Of a stretch of 64,000 bases of DNA, positions 16,289 to 24,664 are shown piece by piece (position 1 is the first letter of the stretch; the number at the start of each line of letters is the position of its first letter). Below the pieces are notes generated by a model that saw only the letters and a list, made by a program, of their open reading frames with translations, was not told the DNA's origin and searched no databases. Source of the DNA: Mycolicibacterium nivoides (GTDB lineage: Bacteria; Actinomycetota; Actinomycetes; Mycobacteriales; Mycobacteriaceae); contig NZ_CP034072.1 of NCBI RefSeq assembly GCF_003855255.1, positions 2,531,806 to 2,595,805 of the forward strand. The letters are read 5' to 3'. Made by a program: the position numbers and the translations under genes.

Positions 16289-16596
16289 TCAAGAACGGCA
16301 CCCGCCTGCAGAGCCAGGTGTGCGACACCCAGGTCATCGTGGTGCGTAGCGCCGACAGCCTCGACGACCTCCGCGCGGGTGGTGTCGCGATGATCGCACT
16401 TGACCAAGGAACGCCTGCAAAGGATTCCGGTCTCACCATCGACCCCGCATTCTCCGACGGCAATCTGATGGGCAAGCGCTACGTCGACGAGGGCGGGGCC
16501 GAGGTGCTGGTCACCAAGGCCGGCGCCGGCACGCTGTCGGTCGGGACCACCGCCCTCAGCCTGAAGGAAGCCAAGCCGCTCCCGGCCAGCGACTAG
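16285..16596 (+). CDS. Small conserved hypothetical protein coupled to acyl-CoA ligase
   Basis: A 103-residue soluble protein of no recognised family. It lacks a signal peptide, membrane segment or metal motif. The C-terminal half (EVLVTKAGAGTLSVG) looks beta-rich. Its ATG overlaps the ligase stop (ATGA), so it is translated with the ligase. The N-terminal Cys13 is the only cysteine. Possible roles are a ligase accessory or an acyl-CoA binding helper, but nothing in the sequence establishes either. It ends 13 bp before a convergent TetR gene. Confidence 0.7.
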   Translation: MIKNGTRLQSQVCDTQVIVVRSADSLDDLRAGGVAMIALDQGTPAKDSGLTIDPAFSDGNLMGKRYVDEGGAEVLVTKAGAGTLSVGTTALSLKEAKPLPASD

Positions 16597-16609
16597 GTCG
16601 GCATCGGGG

Positions 16610-17245
16610 CTAGGACTGCATCAGCCTCGCGGCGACGGCCGCCGCCTCGGCCGCGCCTGCGGGCAGTGGGGTCGCCGCGGCGGCGCGTAGACCGTCCAGC
16701 AGCAAGGCAATCTGGCGGCGGGCCACCGCTGGGGCGTCCGGGCCGCCATGGTCGGCCAGGCAGGCATTGAGCCAAAGCGCTGTGAACAGGTCGTCGACGG
16801 TGACGTCAGCACGCAGCGAACCATCGGCCTGAGCGCCGGCGATCAACCGTGAACCGAGGTCCAGACTGGCCTGGCAGATCTGCTCGATCGCCGGCGAGGC
16901 GTATCGCGAGGTGCACATGGCATCACTGAAGGCATGGTCGCCGGCCTGCAGGTCACACAATCCAAAAATATAGGTGGCGAGGCGATCCCAAGCTGAGTCG
17001 GCGGACAGCGCGCGCTCAGACAGATCCTCCAGCGTCTGCGCGAGCAGGGCGGGCAACGCTGCGTCGATGAGGTCCTCGCGAGTCGCGAATCGGTTGTAGA
17101 GCGTGCCGATACTGACCCCCGCGCGCGCCGCGATCGCTTCCAGCGGAGCGCCGAGCCCGCGCTCCTGAAACTCGGCCTGCGCGGCTTGAAGCAGTTTCTC
17201 GCGATTGCGGCGCGCATCGGCGCGTAACGCGCGTTGTGCAGGCAT
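16610..17245 (-). CDS. TetR/AcrR-family transcriptional regulator
   Basis: A 211-residue regulator with the helix-turn-helix at about residues 33-53 (PLEAIAARAGVSIGTLYNRF). The C-terminal domain is Ala-rich and helical. It is divergent from a deazaflavin-dependent reductase gene at 17336, and the 90-bp space between contains an inverted repeat. The simplest reading is a local repressor of that reductase and of itself. It marks the border of the catabolic cluster; the GAGAAT palindrome is not present here, so it probably does not control the cluster. Confidence 0.85.
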   Translation of the reverse strand: MPAQRALRADARRNREKLLQAAQAEFQERGLGAPLEAIAARAGVSIGTLYNRFATREDLIDAALPALLAQTLEDLSERALSADSAWDRLATYIFGLCDLQAGDHAFSDAMCTSRYASPAIEQICQASLDLGSRLIAGAQADGSLRADVTVDDLFTALWLNACLADHGGPDAPAVARRQIALLLDGLRAAAATPLPAGAAEAAAVAARLMQS

Positions 17246-17306
17246 CGCACCTCCAGAACTAACTTGACACCCGCCCTCAATATAGCGTTAGGCTGGGCCG
17301 CATAAC

Positions 17307-17323
17307 TTGAGCACATTCCTCAA
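17307..17323. promoter_or_regulatory. Candidate TetR operator (TTGAG-N7-CTCAA)
   Basis: A 5-bp inverted repeat with a 7-bp spacer, 13 bp before the reductase GTG and in the TetR/reductase divergent region. A TTGACA hexamer occurs at 17264-17269, but no well-spaced -10 follows. Arms are short, so this is tentative. Confidence 0.35.
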
Positions 17324-17335
17324 CTTGGAGAAACA

Positions 17336-17770
17336 GTGAAGCTGCCCTGGTACATCAAGCCCGGCAACAAGGCGATCATCGCGCTGTCCCGGCTCGGACT
17401 CCGTTTCGGCGCAAAAGGTCCCGTGATCCTCACGGTCACCGGACGTAAATCCGGGCAACCCCGCGCGACACCGGTCACACCGATGTTCGTCGACGGCAAG
17501 CAATACGTCGCGGCGGCACCGGAGGCCGCGTGGATCGCAAACGTGCGGGCCGACCAGGCCGCGACGTTGAGCCGAGGGCGTCGAGTCGAGCAGGTACGGG
17601 TGGTCGAACTATCCGACGAGGACGCCAGGCCACTACTTCGCCTGCTACCCAGCCTGATTCCCGGCTGGGTAGGCTTTCTCCGCCAGGGCGGACTGGTGGT
17701 CGACGGTGGCCCCGAGGAGTTCGAGGCGCTACTGGGGCGGATGCCGATCTTCCGGATGGATCCCGCGTAG
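17336..17770 (+). CDS. Deazaflavin (F420)-dependent nitroreductase-family protein
   Basis: A 144-residue protein of the Ddn/DUF385 family, typical in length. TVTGRKSGQPRATPVTPMFVDGKQYVAAAP is the hallmark N-terminal segment, which forms the split beta-barrel that holds F420H2. Members reduce quinones, enones or nitro compounds and may protect against oxidative stress. The start is GTG with GGAG upstream. It is divergently paired with the TetR at 16610. The natural substrate is unknown. Confidence 0.85.
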   Translation: MKLPWYIKPGNKAIIALSRLGLRFGAKGPVILTVTGRKSGQPRATPVTPMFVDGKQYVAAAPEAAWIANVRADQAATLSRGRRVEQVRVVELSDEDARPLLRLLPSLIPGWVGFLRQGGLVVDGGPEEFEALLGRMPIFRMDPA

Positions 17771-17817
17771 GTCCGCCATGCCGCGTCCGCCGCGCGCTCG
17801 GATCCTCAAGACCTACC

Positions 17818-18555
17818 TCAGGGGTGACGGCTGGTCACTCCCCCATCCACGACGAGTTGCGTACCGGTGATGAACGACGCCTTCGGTGACATCAGGAACG
17901 CCACGGCGGCCCCGATCTCGTCAGGCTGCCCGAGCCGGCCCAGCGGCGCGGCCTGTTCGAAGCTCGCACGGATCTCCTCGACGTCCAACGCGATCTGGAG
18001 CATCGGGGTGTGGATGAAGCCCGGGCACACGGCGTTGACGCGAATTCCCAACGGGCCCAACTGCGCAGCCATTGACCGCGTCATACCGAGCAAGCCTGCC
18101 TTGGAGGCGCAGTAGGCCGGGATGAACGGGTTGGCGGCCAGGCCCTCGATGCTGGAGATGCCGACGACCGCGGGCGATCCACCATCTTTCGCGGACCTCT
18201 CCAGGTGCGGCAACAGCAACTGCACCAACAGCGCCTGCGCACGCAGATTCACGTCGAGCACCGCGTCCCACGACTCCTCGGTGAAGGCGCCCACCGGTTC
18301 GGGGAGCACGCGGCCCGCGGCGTGCACCAGGCCGTCGATCCCGTCGAGCGCCTGCGCTGCCTCGTCAACCGCCACCGACAGTGCAGCGGTGTCACACACG
18401 TCGATCACCGTCGAGGGCATGCCCAATCCTTCGGCCACCTCGCGGACCTCGGGCGCTATGTCCCACAACGCGACCCGTCGGCCGTCTGCGATCAGCGCCT
18501 CCGCGCTGGCCCGGCCGATCCCCGAGGCTGCACCTGTCACCACCACACCTGTCAT
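17818..18555 (-). CDS. SDR-family oxidoreductase
   Basis: A 245-residue classical SDR: TGAASGIG near the N-terminus, Ser in GISSIEG, and YCASK as the catalytic Tyr/Lys pair. The C-terminal PLGRLGQPDEIGAAVAFLMS and VDGG are typical of NAD(P)-dependent alcohol dehydrogenases. It lies 70 bp downstream of the phosphotransferase gene on the same strand and is probably the third gene of the P450 operon. An in-frame GTG nine bases upstream (18564) is an alternative start; neither has a strong ribosome site. Confidence 0.82.
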   Translation of the reverse strand: MTGVVVTGAASGIGRASAEALIADGRRVALWDIAPEVREVAEGLGMPSTVIDVCDTAALSVAVDEAAQALDGIDGLVHAAGRVLPEPVGAFTEESWDAVLDVNLRAQALLVQLLLPHLERSAKDGGSPAVVGISSIEGLAANPFIPAYCASKAGLLGMTRSMAAQLGPLGIRVNAVCPGFIHTPMLQIALDVEEIRASFEQAAPLGRLGQPDEIGAAVAFLMSPKASFITGTQLVVDGGVTSRHP

Positions 18556-18625
18556 GCCGGACACCGTAGTGGCTCGGCGGGTGTCCAGATCGAGGATTCC
18601 CGTCAGGCGGTCGGTTTGCCGGAGG

Positions 18626-19705
18626 TCACTGACCGATGAGATCGGCCAACGCCTGCGCGGTCTGCAGATCCTCGTAGGCCGCTGAATACCGTTGAGCCAG
18701 CGCCAGAGCGATGTCGGGCCGCTGCCACAGCTCGCCCGCGCTGGCGGTGGCCAGCCAGGTCATGAGGCCGTGGGCGACCGAAGCCCGGTAGCGCAGCCAG
18801 ATCTCGTCGGGTGACGGCAGTTCGTCGGCGGGCAGTCCGAGCTCGTCGCGGTACTCCTCGAGCAGCTGGCGTTCGGACACCCGGCGGTCTTCCGTGGTCA
18901 GTGCGCCCTGCAGGAAGTAGCCGAGGTCCAGGGAGAAGTTGCCGTGACGGGCCACCTGCCAATCGAGGAACCCGACATCCCCATCGGGCAAGAGGTAGGT
19001 GTTTCCGATGTGCGGATCGCCGTGCAGCAGCGTCTGGGAGGTGGCGGGCAAGGTGAGGGTCTGGATGAAGGGCTTCCAAATCCCTTCCACCAGGTGGTCG
19101 ATCGTCAACGCATGAACTGAGGCTGGGGCGTCGTCGCCCAACCGCGCGAGTGCAGCAGGTAGGGGCGCCCACTGCATACCGTCCCAGGGCACGAAGGGCT
19201 CCAGCCACTCCAGACCGGGACGCCGCACGCGCTCGCCCCAGAACGCACCGTGCAACCGGGCAAGGCCGCGCACGCCGTGCGCAGCCTGCTCCACGGTCAG
19301 CGGCCGGGTGGCGTCGCGCGGATCGGCGGCGCGAGCGGTCAGATCCTCCATGACCAGCATGAAGTCTTCGTCGCCCTCGTCGATCGGCGCGGCGTACACC
19401 GTCGGATGTTCCAGCGGCAGTTCAACTTTCGAGTTGAACAGCCTGGGTTCGTGCAGCAGGCCGCTGGTGTACTTGATCATCTCCTTGTGGCCGGGGTCGA
19501 CTGCCTTGGCGAACACCCTGGAAGGCCCAGACGGCCCTGGCTTGTAGGTGACCGACAGGCGCGCACGACGGTTGGTGCCGTCGTCGCGCATGTCGACGGT
19601 CACGCGGTCCACCACGGCATCCGGGTGATGGTCGGCCAGCGCTGCCGTCAACCACTCGGGCGTGACCTGTGCCCAGTCCTTGGGGACGGTCAGCCCGGCT
19701 GTCAT
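18626..19705 (-). CDS. Aminoglycoside-phosphotransferase-fold kinase
   Basis: A 359-residue protein kinase-like small-molecule phosphotransferase. The Brenner motif HGDPHIGN and the Mg-binding FLDWQ are intact, so it should be catalytically active. The start is set by ATGA overlap with the P450 stop, which couples the two. APH-fold genes next to P450, SDR or FadE genes are common in mycobacteria, and there they probably phosphorylate hydroxylated lipids or alcohols rather than antibiotics. That role is inference; the actual acceptor is unknown. Confidence 0.82.
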   Translation of the reverse strand: MTAGLTVPKDWAQVTPEWLTAALADHHPDAVVDRVTVDMRDDGTNRRARLSVTYKPGPSGPSRVFAKAVDPGHKEMIKYTSGLLHEPRLFNSKVELPLEHPTVYAAPIDEGDEDFMLVMEDLTARAADPRDATRPLTVEQAAHGVRGLARLHGAFWGERVRRPGLEWLEPFVPWDGMQWAPLPAALARLGDDAPASVHALTIDHLVEGIWKPFIQTLTLPATSQTLLHGDPHIGNTYLLPDGDVGFLDWQVARHGNFSLDLGYFLQGALTTEDRRVSERQLLEEYRDELGLPADELPSPDEIWLRYRASVAHGLMTWLATASAGELWQRPDIALALAQRYSAAYEDLQTAQALADLIGQ

Positions 19706-20904
19706 CGGATCACAACCGGCATCGAATCCCAGCCACGGACAGTGGAAGTCGGCGAAAGTATGGCGTTGTCGAGATCCACATCCCACTCCGGGAAGCGCTT
19801 GAGCATCTCCTCCAGCGCGATCCGGCCTTCGAGACGCGCGAGGGCCGAGCCCAGGCAGTAGTGGGTTCCGACACTGAACGCCAGGTGCTGGCGTTGTTCG
19901 CGGTGGATGTCGAAAACCTCACCGTCGGGCGGGAACTGACGGCTGTCGCGGACGGCCGCACCGATCAGCATCATCATCACGCTGCCCTCGGGAACCGTCT
20001 GGCCGTAGAACTCGACGTTACGGGTGACGTAGCGGGCGACGTGCGGGGCCGGCGGCTCGAACCGCAGCAGTTCTTCGATGGCCTGAGGGATGAGCGCGGG
20101 GTTCTCGACCAGCTGGCGCCGCTGCTCCGGATGCTCGGCCAGCACCTTTGCCGCCCAACCGATCAGCCGCGTGGTGGTCTCGTTGCCGGCACCCGCCACC
20201 ACGTTGATGTAGATGAGCAGTTCCTCGCGGGTGAGCTTGCGGTCGACCCCGTGCTCGTCGGTGAACTCGACGTTGAGCAGATCGGTCATGATGTCGTCGG
20301 ACGGATTGTCCTTGCGCCAGTCGATGTAGGTCTCGAAGATCGAGCCGTCGACCAGACCCTCCTGAGCCGCCTTCATCGGCTTGCCCGCCTCGGTGCGCAA
20401 CTGGTCATTGCCGTGGTCGCGGATCATTTCCTGGTCGTCCTCGGGGATGCCCAGCAGCGCACTGATCACCCGCATCGGCATGATCGCGCCGAAATCCTTG
20501 ATGAAATCGACCTTGCCCGCGCCCACCAGCGGATCCAGCGACTGCGCGCAGAATTCCCGGATCTTGGGCTCCAGCGCATTGATCTTGCGTGGGGTGAACA
20601 TCCGGGCCAGCAGCTTGCGATGCACGGTGTGGATCGGCGGATCCTCGAAAATCAGTGCGCCCGAGGGGATGTCGATGTTGGCCTTGATCAGTTCGATGAT
20701 CGCGCCGCGGGCCGAGCTGAAGGTCTCGTGGTCGACGAGCCCCTTGTTGACATCGGCGAAACGGCTCAACGCGTAGAAGTCGTGCTGCTCGTTGTAGTAG
20801 AGCGGCGACTCCTCGCGGAGCCGGGCGAACGTCGGATACGGGTTGGCGTTGATCTCGACGTCGTAGGGATCGAAATACACGTCACTGGTGGTGCTCACAC
20901 TCAC
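19702..20904 (-). CDS. Cytochrome P450
   Basis: A 400-residue bacterial class I P450. The I-helix oxygen motif is AGAGNETTTR, the ExxR pair is in EELLR, and the heme-binding loop FSVGTHYCLG puts the thiolate at Cys350. It would hydroxylate a hydrophobic substrate with electrons from a ferredoxin and reductase that are not encoded beside it. The start is GTG. It leads the P450, kinase and SDR operon, which suggests hydroxylation, then phosphorylation or oxidation of the new alcohol. A 16-bp palindrome lies 34 bp upstream. The CYP family number cannot be given without a search. Confidence 0.9.
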   Translation of the reverse strand: MSVSTTSDVYFDPYDVEINANPYPTFARLREESPLYYNEQHDFYALSRFADVNKGLVDHETFSSARGAIIELIKANIDIPSGALIFEDPPIHTVHRKLLARMFTPRKINALEPKIREFCAQSLDPLVGAGKVDFIKDFGAIMPMRVISALLGIPEDDQEMIRDHGNDQLRTEAGKPMKAAQEGLVDGSIFETYIDWRKDNPSDDIMTDLLNVEFTDEHGVDRKLTREELLIYINVVAGAGNETTTRLIGWAAKVLAEHPEQRRQLVENPALIPQAIEELLRFEPPAPHVARYVTRNVEFYGQTVPEGSVMMMLIGAAVRDSRQFPPDGEVFDIHREQRQHLAFSVGTHYCLGSALARLEGRIALEEMLKRFPEWDVDLDNAILSPTSTVRGWDSMPVVIR

Positions 20905-20937
20905 GGCGGTCCGCCTCTCTGAGGGCTGCGGAGAGTT

Positions 20938-20953
20938 ACTTACCCGCGTAAGT
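20938..20953. promoter_or_regulatory. Palindrome ACTTAC-CCGC-GTAAGT upstream of P450
   Basis: A perfect 6-4-6 inverted repeat in the 114-bp space between the LacI stop and the P450 start. The size fits a TetR operator. No TetR gene adjoins it, so the regulator would be encoded elsewhere. Confidence 0.5.
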
Positions 20954-21018
20954 TACACGTCGGGACGGCCACCGGACAAGGCCGCCTCGCCTTACGGTCT
21001 GCTGTTCACATGTAATGC

Positions 21019-22005
21019 TCAGGTGCTGTCGCGCACGATGAGCGCGGCAGGGTCACTACCGTCGGCGTCAGCGACCGTCGGATATCCGAGTTCGGCCATC
21101 ATGGCCGGGACCGCGGCATCGACGATGGTCTTGGCGTCGAATGCGACTGAGGTCAGCGGCGGGGAGCTCACCGCACCCAGCGGTATCGCGTCGACCCCCA
21201 TGACCGCGAGATCGTCAGGGCAGCGCAAGCCGGCCCGGCGTATCCCGTGCAGCACCACGAACGCCGTTTCATCGCTTTGCGCGCACACGGCCGTCACACC
21301 CGTTGCCACCCACTTCGACACGACCGCGGCCGCATCGGACCCATCGGTGGCCACGCTGTCGACCTCGATCTCGGGCAGGCCTTGCGCGCCGGCGGCCACC
21401 CGAAGACCCGACAACCAGTAGTCACCCAGCGGCCGGAGCACCTCAGCGCCGGAATAGGCGAAGCCCAGGCGCGTGTGGCCGCGCGCCATCAGGTGCTCCA
21501 CCCGCATCGCCCCGACGGTCAGGTGCAACGACCCGAGCGCGCGCAGCTTCTCGCTACCCAGGTAGATCTGCGGAATCCTCGCCGCCTCGACCGCCGCGGC
21601 AGCGGCACCCGTGAGCGGGAAGACGCCGGCAACGGCCACCGGGTTGAGGTTCGCCACCGCGTCGACGATGTTCTGGCCGTCGTCCGTCTCCAGCTGCATC
21701 GACAGCACGATGCCGTGCCGGCCGAGCGCAGTGGTGAGGCGACTGCCGACCTCCAGAGGCAGTTCGCCGAGATCGGTGCGCGGCACGATGTAGAGCACCA
21801 CACCGCTGCCGCCGACCGCGAGGTTGCGGGCCGCCAGGTTGGGCCGGTAGCCGAGTTCGGCCGCAGCCTTGCGCACCGCCTCCTGGGTCTGCTCCGAGAT
21901 GCGTTGCCCTTGAACATTGTTGAGCACGTAGCTGACGGTCGCCGTCGAGACGTTGGCCAGCCTGGCAACGTCTGCTTTCGTCGGGCGTCCTCGTGTCGTG
22001 CTCAC
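21019..22005 (-). CDS. LacI-family transcriptional regulator
   Basis: A 328-residue LacI/GalR protein. The N-terminal DNA-binding segment [22 protein letters not shown] (residues 9-30) is canonical and is followed by a periplasmic-binding-protein-like sensor domain. The GTG start overlaps the transporter stop by 4 bp, so the two are co-translated. It probably represses the transporter operon in response to the transported solute. No clear LacI operator was identified upstream of the transporter. Confidence 0.88.
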   Translation of the reverse strand: MSTTRGRPTKADVARLANVSTATVSYVLNNVQGQRISEQTQEAVRKAAAELGYRPNLAARNLAVGGSGVVLYIVPRTDLGELPLEVGSRLTTALGRHGIVLSMQLETDDGQNIVDAVANLNPVAVAGVFPLTGAAAAAVEAARIPQIYLGSEKLRALGSLHLTVGAMRVEHLMARGHTRLGFAYSGAEVLRPLGDYWLSGLRVAAGAQGLPEIEVDSVATDGSDAAAVVSKWVATGVTAVCAQSDETAFVVLHGIRRAGLRCPDDLAVMGVDAIPLGAVSSPPLTSVAFDAKTIVDAAVPAMMAELGYPTVADADGSDPAALIVRDST

Positions 22006-23339
22006 GGTCTCATCGTGGCACGTTGCTGACCAGTTGGGTTATCCACACCCGAAAGTGGCCGCCCCGCGCTCTCGCGCAAGGTCAAGACGGTGACCAGCGA
22101 GACGATGCCCGCGACAACCAGGTACAGCGCGGGCGCCAGGTTGTTGCCGGTCGCTGCGGTGAGCCAGGTGACCACATACGGAGTGGTCCCGCCGAACAAT
22201 GCCACCGCGATGTTGTAGCCGATCGAGAAACCGCTGTAGCGCACGCGGGTGGCGAACAGTTCGACGCCGGCCGTCACGGCGGTCGCCACGTATACCGACT
22301 CGATCGCGGCCAACACACAGTGCCCGGCGATCGCCGCCGCCACCGATCCCGAATTCATCAGCAGGAACAGCGGATACGCGCACACTACGAACCCCACCGA
22401 GCCTGCGATCAGCAGGGGTTTGCGCCCGATCCGGTCCGACAGCGCGGCCAGCGGCAGGATCAGGATCAGCGCGACCAGGCTGGCCAGGGTGATCGAGACG
22501 AACGCCTGCGTCTTGCTGAAGTGAAGTGCCTTGATGAAGTACGTCGGCAGGAAGGTGAAGACGACGTAGTAGCCGACGTTGAACACGATGAAAAGGCCGA
22601 TGACTTGCAGGATCGCCCGGCGGGCGGTGCCGACGGCTTCACGCAGTGGCGACGTGGCGACCCGATCGGCCTCGTCGAGTTTGGCGAATTCGGGCGTGTC
22701 ATCCAGTCGCAGCCTGATGTAGAGGCCGACCAGGCCGAGCGGTGCGGCCACCAGGAACGGGATACGCCAGCCGTAGTTCTCCATCGCCTCCGGCGGCAGA
22801 AATGCCTGCAGCACAGTGACGGTGACCGAGCCCAACAGGAAGCCCAGCACCCCCGACCACGCGATGAACGTGACGGTGAGCCCGCGCCATCGAGTGGTCG
22901 CGTATTCAGCGAGATACACGGCCCCGCCGCCGTATTCACCGCCGGCCGAGAACCCTTGCAGGCACCGCAGCAGGAGCAGCAGCAATGGTGCGGCCACGCC
23001 GATCGTGGCATAGGTGGGCAGCAGGCCGATGCCCAGAGTGGCGGCCGACATCAACAGGATCACGACAGCGAGTACGCGCTGTCGCCCCAGCCGGTCCCCC
23101 AGCGGACCGAAGACGAAGCCGCCGAGGGGGCGCATGAAGAACGCGGCGGCGAAGATGGCGAAAGTGTTGAGCAGTGCGGCGGTTTCGTTGCCCGACGGGA
23201 AGAAGTTGGCCGCGATGTAGGTCGCCAGAAACCCATAGATGGCGAAGTCGAACCATTCCACCGCGTTACCGATGGACGCGCCGGTGATCGCCTTGCGCAC
23301 GACGGGATCGATGCTGGTGTTCGTCCTCGGTGCCGTCAA
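22002..23339 (-). CDS. MFS transporter, metabolite:H+ symporter (ProP/ShiA-like)
   Basis: About 445 residues and 12 predicted membrane helices. [16 protein letters not shown] at the N-terminus and [13 protein letters not shown] between helices 2 and 3 are signatures of the MHS branch, which imports compatible solutes, dicarboxylates or shikimate-like acids. No ATG starts are available near the expected N-terminus. I chose TTG at 23339 ([11 protein letters not shown]), but it abuts a terminator hairpin, so GTG at 23300 is also plausible. Co-translated with a LacI regulator. The substrate is not predictable. Confidence 0.8.
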   Translation of the reverse strand: MTAPRTNTSIDPVVRKAITGASIGNAVEWFDFAIYGFLATYIAANFFPSGNETAALLNTFAIFAAAFFMRPLGGFVFGPLGDRLGRQRVLAVVILLMSAATLGIGLLPTYATIGVAAPLLLLLLRCLQGFSAGGEYGGGAVYLAEYATTRWRGLTVTFIAWSGVLGFLLGSVTVTVLQAFLPPEAMENYGWRIPFLVAAPLGLVGLYIRLRLDDTPEFAKLDEADRVATSPLREAVGTARRAILQVIGLFIVFNVGYYVVFTFLPTYFIKALHFSKTQAFVSITLASLVALILILPLAALSDRIGRKPLLIAGSVGFVVCAYPLFLLMNSGSVAAAIAGHCVLAAIESVYVATAVTAGVELFATRVRYSGFSIGYNIAVALFGGTTPYVVTWLTAATGNNLAPALYLVVAGIVSLVTVLTLRESAGRPLSGVDNPTGQQRATMRP

Positions 23340-23343
23340 CAGA

Positions 23344-23376
23344 AAACTCGCCTCTCGGATCGCGAGAGGCGAGTTT
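23344..23376 (-). terminator. Rho-independent-like terminator after ahpC-ahpD
   Basis: A perfect 14-bp stem (AAACTCGCCTCTCG and its complement) with a 5-base loop. On the minus strand the stem is followed by TTTTCTGTT. It lies 46 bp past the ahpD stop and directly against the proposed start of the MFS gene, so it should insulate the two units. Confidence 0.75.
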
Positions 23377-23396
23377 ATCTGTTGGGTTATGCGCTT

Positions 23397-23416
23397 AAGC
23401 CTCTTTCTGGAGGCTT
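23397..23416 (-). terminator. Small hairpin just after ahpD
   Basis: A 7-bp stem AAGCCTC/GAGGCTT with a 6-base loop, starting 6 bases past the ahpD stop. It has no T-run on the minus strand. It may stabilise the ahp mRNA 3' end or help the larger terminator downstream. Confidence 0.45.
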
Positions 23417-23421
23417 GAGCA

Positions 23422-23955
23422 TCAGACCGCGGCGAGTGCGTCCGCGGTGAGCAGTGCCTGGGCCACCCCGGAGACGATCGACGCCAGCCGAATGGCTTCG
23501 AAGATCGTCGTGCGGGACACCTCGGCGTCACGCAGCACGGTCTCGTGTGCCGACAGGCAGTGCGAGCAGCCGTTGATCGCCGACACCGCCAGCGACCACA
23601 GCTCGAAATCCGCCTTGGGCACACCGGGGTTGGCGATGATGTTCATCCGCAGCCCGGCCCGCAGATCGTCGTAGCGACCGTCGAGCTGACCCTTGGTGCG
23701 ATAGAAGACGTTGTTCATCCCCATGATCGAGGCGGCGCCGAGGGCGCCGTTGTAGGCCTCGGCGCTCAGCACGTCGAGGGCGTCCTCGGAGATCTCCTTC
23801 AGCAGGCGCGCCGACTTGGTCGCCGCGGCGGTGGCCACCAGGGCGCCCCACAACTGCTGCTCGGTGAGCTCGGTCGACTTCACGATGCTGCCGAAGTTGA
23901 GCTTGAGGTCCTTCGCGTACTCCGGAAGGGCTTCCTTGATGTTGTCGATGCTCAC
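23422..23955 (-). CDS. ahpD: AhpD alkylhydroperoxidase/AhpC reductase
   Basis: A 177-residue AhpD. The redox pair Cys130 and Cys133 (CSHC), with His137 and Glu118, matches the M. tuberculosis proton-relay active site. It has weak peroxidase activity and passes electrons from the Lpd/SucB system to AhpC. The GTG start follows the ahpC stop by 2 bp, so the genes are co-transcribed. Two hairpins end the unit. Length is as usual for the family. Confidence 0.95.
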   Translation of the reverse strand: MSIDNIKEALPEYAKDLKLNFGSIVKSTELTEQQLWGALVATAAATKSARLLKEISEDALDVLSAEAYNGALGAASIMGMNNVFYRTKGQLDGRYDDLRAGLRMNIIANPGVPKADFELWSLAVSAINGCSHCLSAHETVLRDAEVSRTTIFEAIRLASIVSGVAQALLTADALAAV

Positions 23956-23957
23956 GG

Positions 23958-24545
23958 TCAGACCGCCTCGGCCAACAGCTCACCGGCGTTCAGCGTCGGA
24001 TCGCCCTTCTTCCAGTTGCAGGCGCACAGCTCGTCGGACTGCAGCGCGTCGAGCACACGCAGCACCTCGTCGACGTTGCGCCCCACCGAGCCCGCGGTCA
24101 CGGAGACGAACTGGATCTCGTTGTTGGGATCAACGATGAAGGTGGCACGGTCGGCCACACCGTCGGCGTTCAGAACGCCTGCGGCCGCCGAGAGCTCACG
24201 CTTGAGGTCGGAGACCATCGGGAACGGCAACGTCTTCAGGTCCTCGTGCTGCGCACGCCACTGGAAGTGCACGAACTCGTTGTCCACCGAGACGCCGATG
24301 ACCTTGGCGTCGCGATCCTCGAAGTCCTCGTTGAGCTTGCCGAACGCGGCGATCTCGGTCGGGCACACGAAGGTGAAGTCCTTGGGCCAGAAGAAGATGA
24401 TCCGCCACTTGCCCTCGTCGTCCTTGTTGGTGACGCGGGTGAAATAGTCATCGGGCTGCTTGGCGTCGACCTTGGACAGATCTCCGCCAACCACGGCCGT
24501 CAGGTCGTATTCCGGGAACTGAGAACCAATCGTCAAAAGCGCCAT
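23958..24545 (-). CDS. ahpC: AhpC peroxiredoxin
   Basis: A 195-residue typical 2-Cys peroxiredoxin. The peroxidatic Cys61 is in FVCPTE, and Cys174 and Cys176 near the end (ELCACNW) match the three-cysteine mycobacterial AhpC. It reduces H2O2, alkyl peroxides and peroxynitrite in the cytosol. It is followed at once by ahpD. No oxyR gene adjoins it on the other side, unlike in M. tuberculosis. A 17-bp palindrome lies 28 bp upstream of the ATG and probably controls it. Confidence 0.96.
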   Translation of the reverse strand: MALLTIGSQFPEYDLTAVVGGDLSKVDAKQPDDYFTRVTNKDDEGKWRIIFFWPKDFTFVCPTEIAAFGKLNEDFEDRDAKVIGVSVDNEFVHFQWRAQHEDLKTLPFPMVSDLKRELSAAAGVLNADGVADRATFIVDPNNEIQFVSVTAGSVGRNVDEVLRVLDALQSDELCACNWKKGDPTLNAGELLAEAV

Positions 24546-24573
24546 CGCAACCTATCCAATCTCGCATGTTTTT

Positions 24574-24590
24574 TCTGGAATGATTCCAGA
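24574..24590. promoter_or_regulatory. 17-bp palindrome TCTGGAATGATTCCAGA upstream of ahpC
   Basis: A perfect 8-1-8 inverted repeat in the ahpC leader. Its right half (GATTCCAGA) resembles, from memory, the mycobacterial FurA operator before furA-katG. A peroxide-sensing Fur/PerR-type site is therefore plausible but unproven. Confidence 0.55.
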
Positions 24591-24664
24591 TTTACACATC
24601 GATTCTGGCCGTCGGCCGACCGTTATAGCAACTCGATCAGGCGTGATTATCCACACAAACGACA

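Noticed and set aside
3..16596. Cholesterol (KstR/KstR2) catabolic cluster
   Set aside because: Some families overlap, but hallmark genes (hsaA-D, ipdAB, kshA/B, mce4) are missing, and I saw no KstR-type (AAC-N2-GTT) or KstR2-type operator at the promoters.
18626..19705. Aminoglycoside resistance gene
   Set aside because: The fold is right, but the gene is translationally coupled to a P450, and such genes in mycobacteria are numerous and not linked to resistance.
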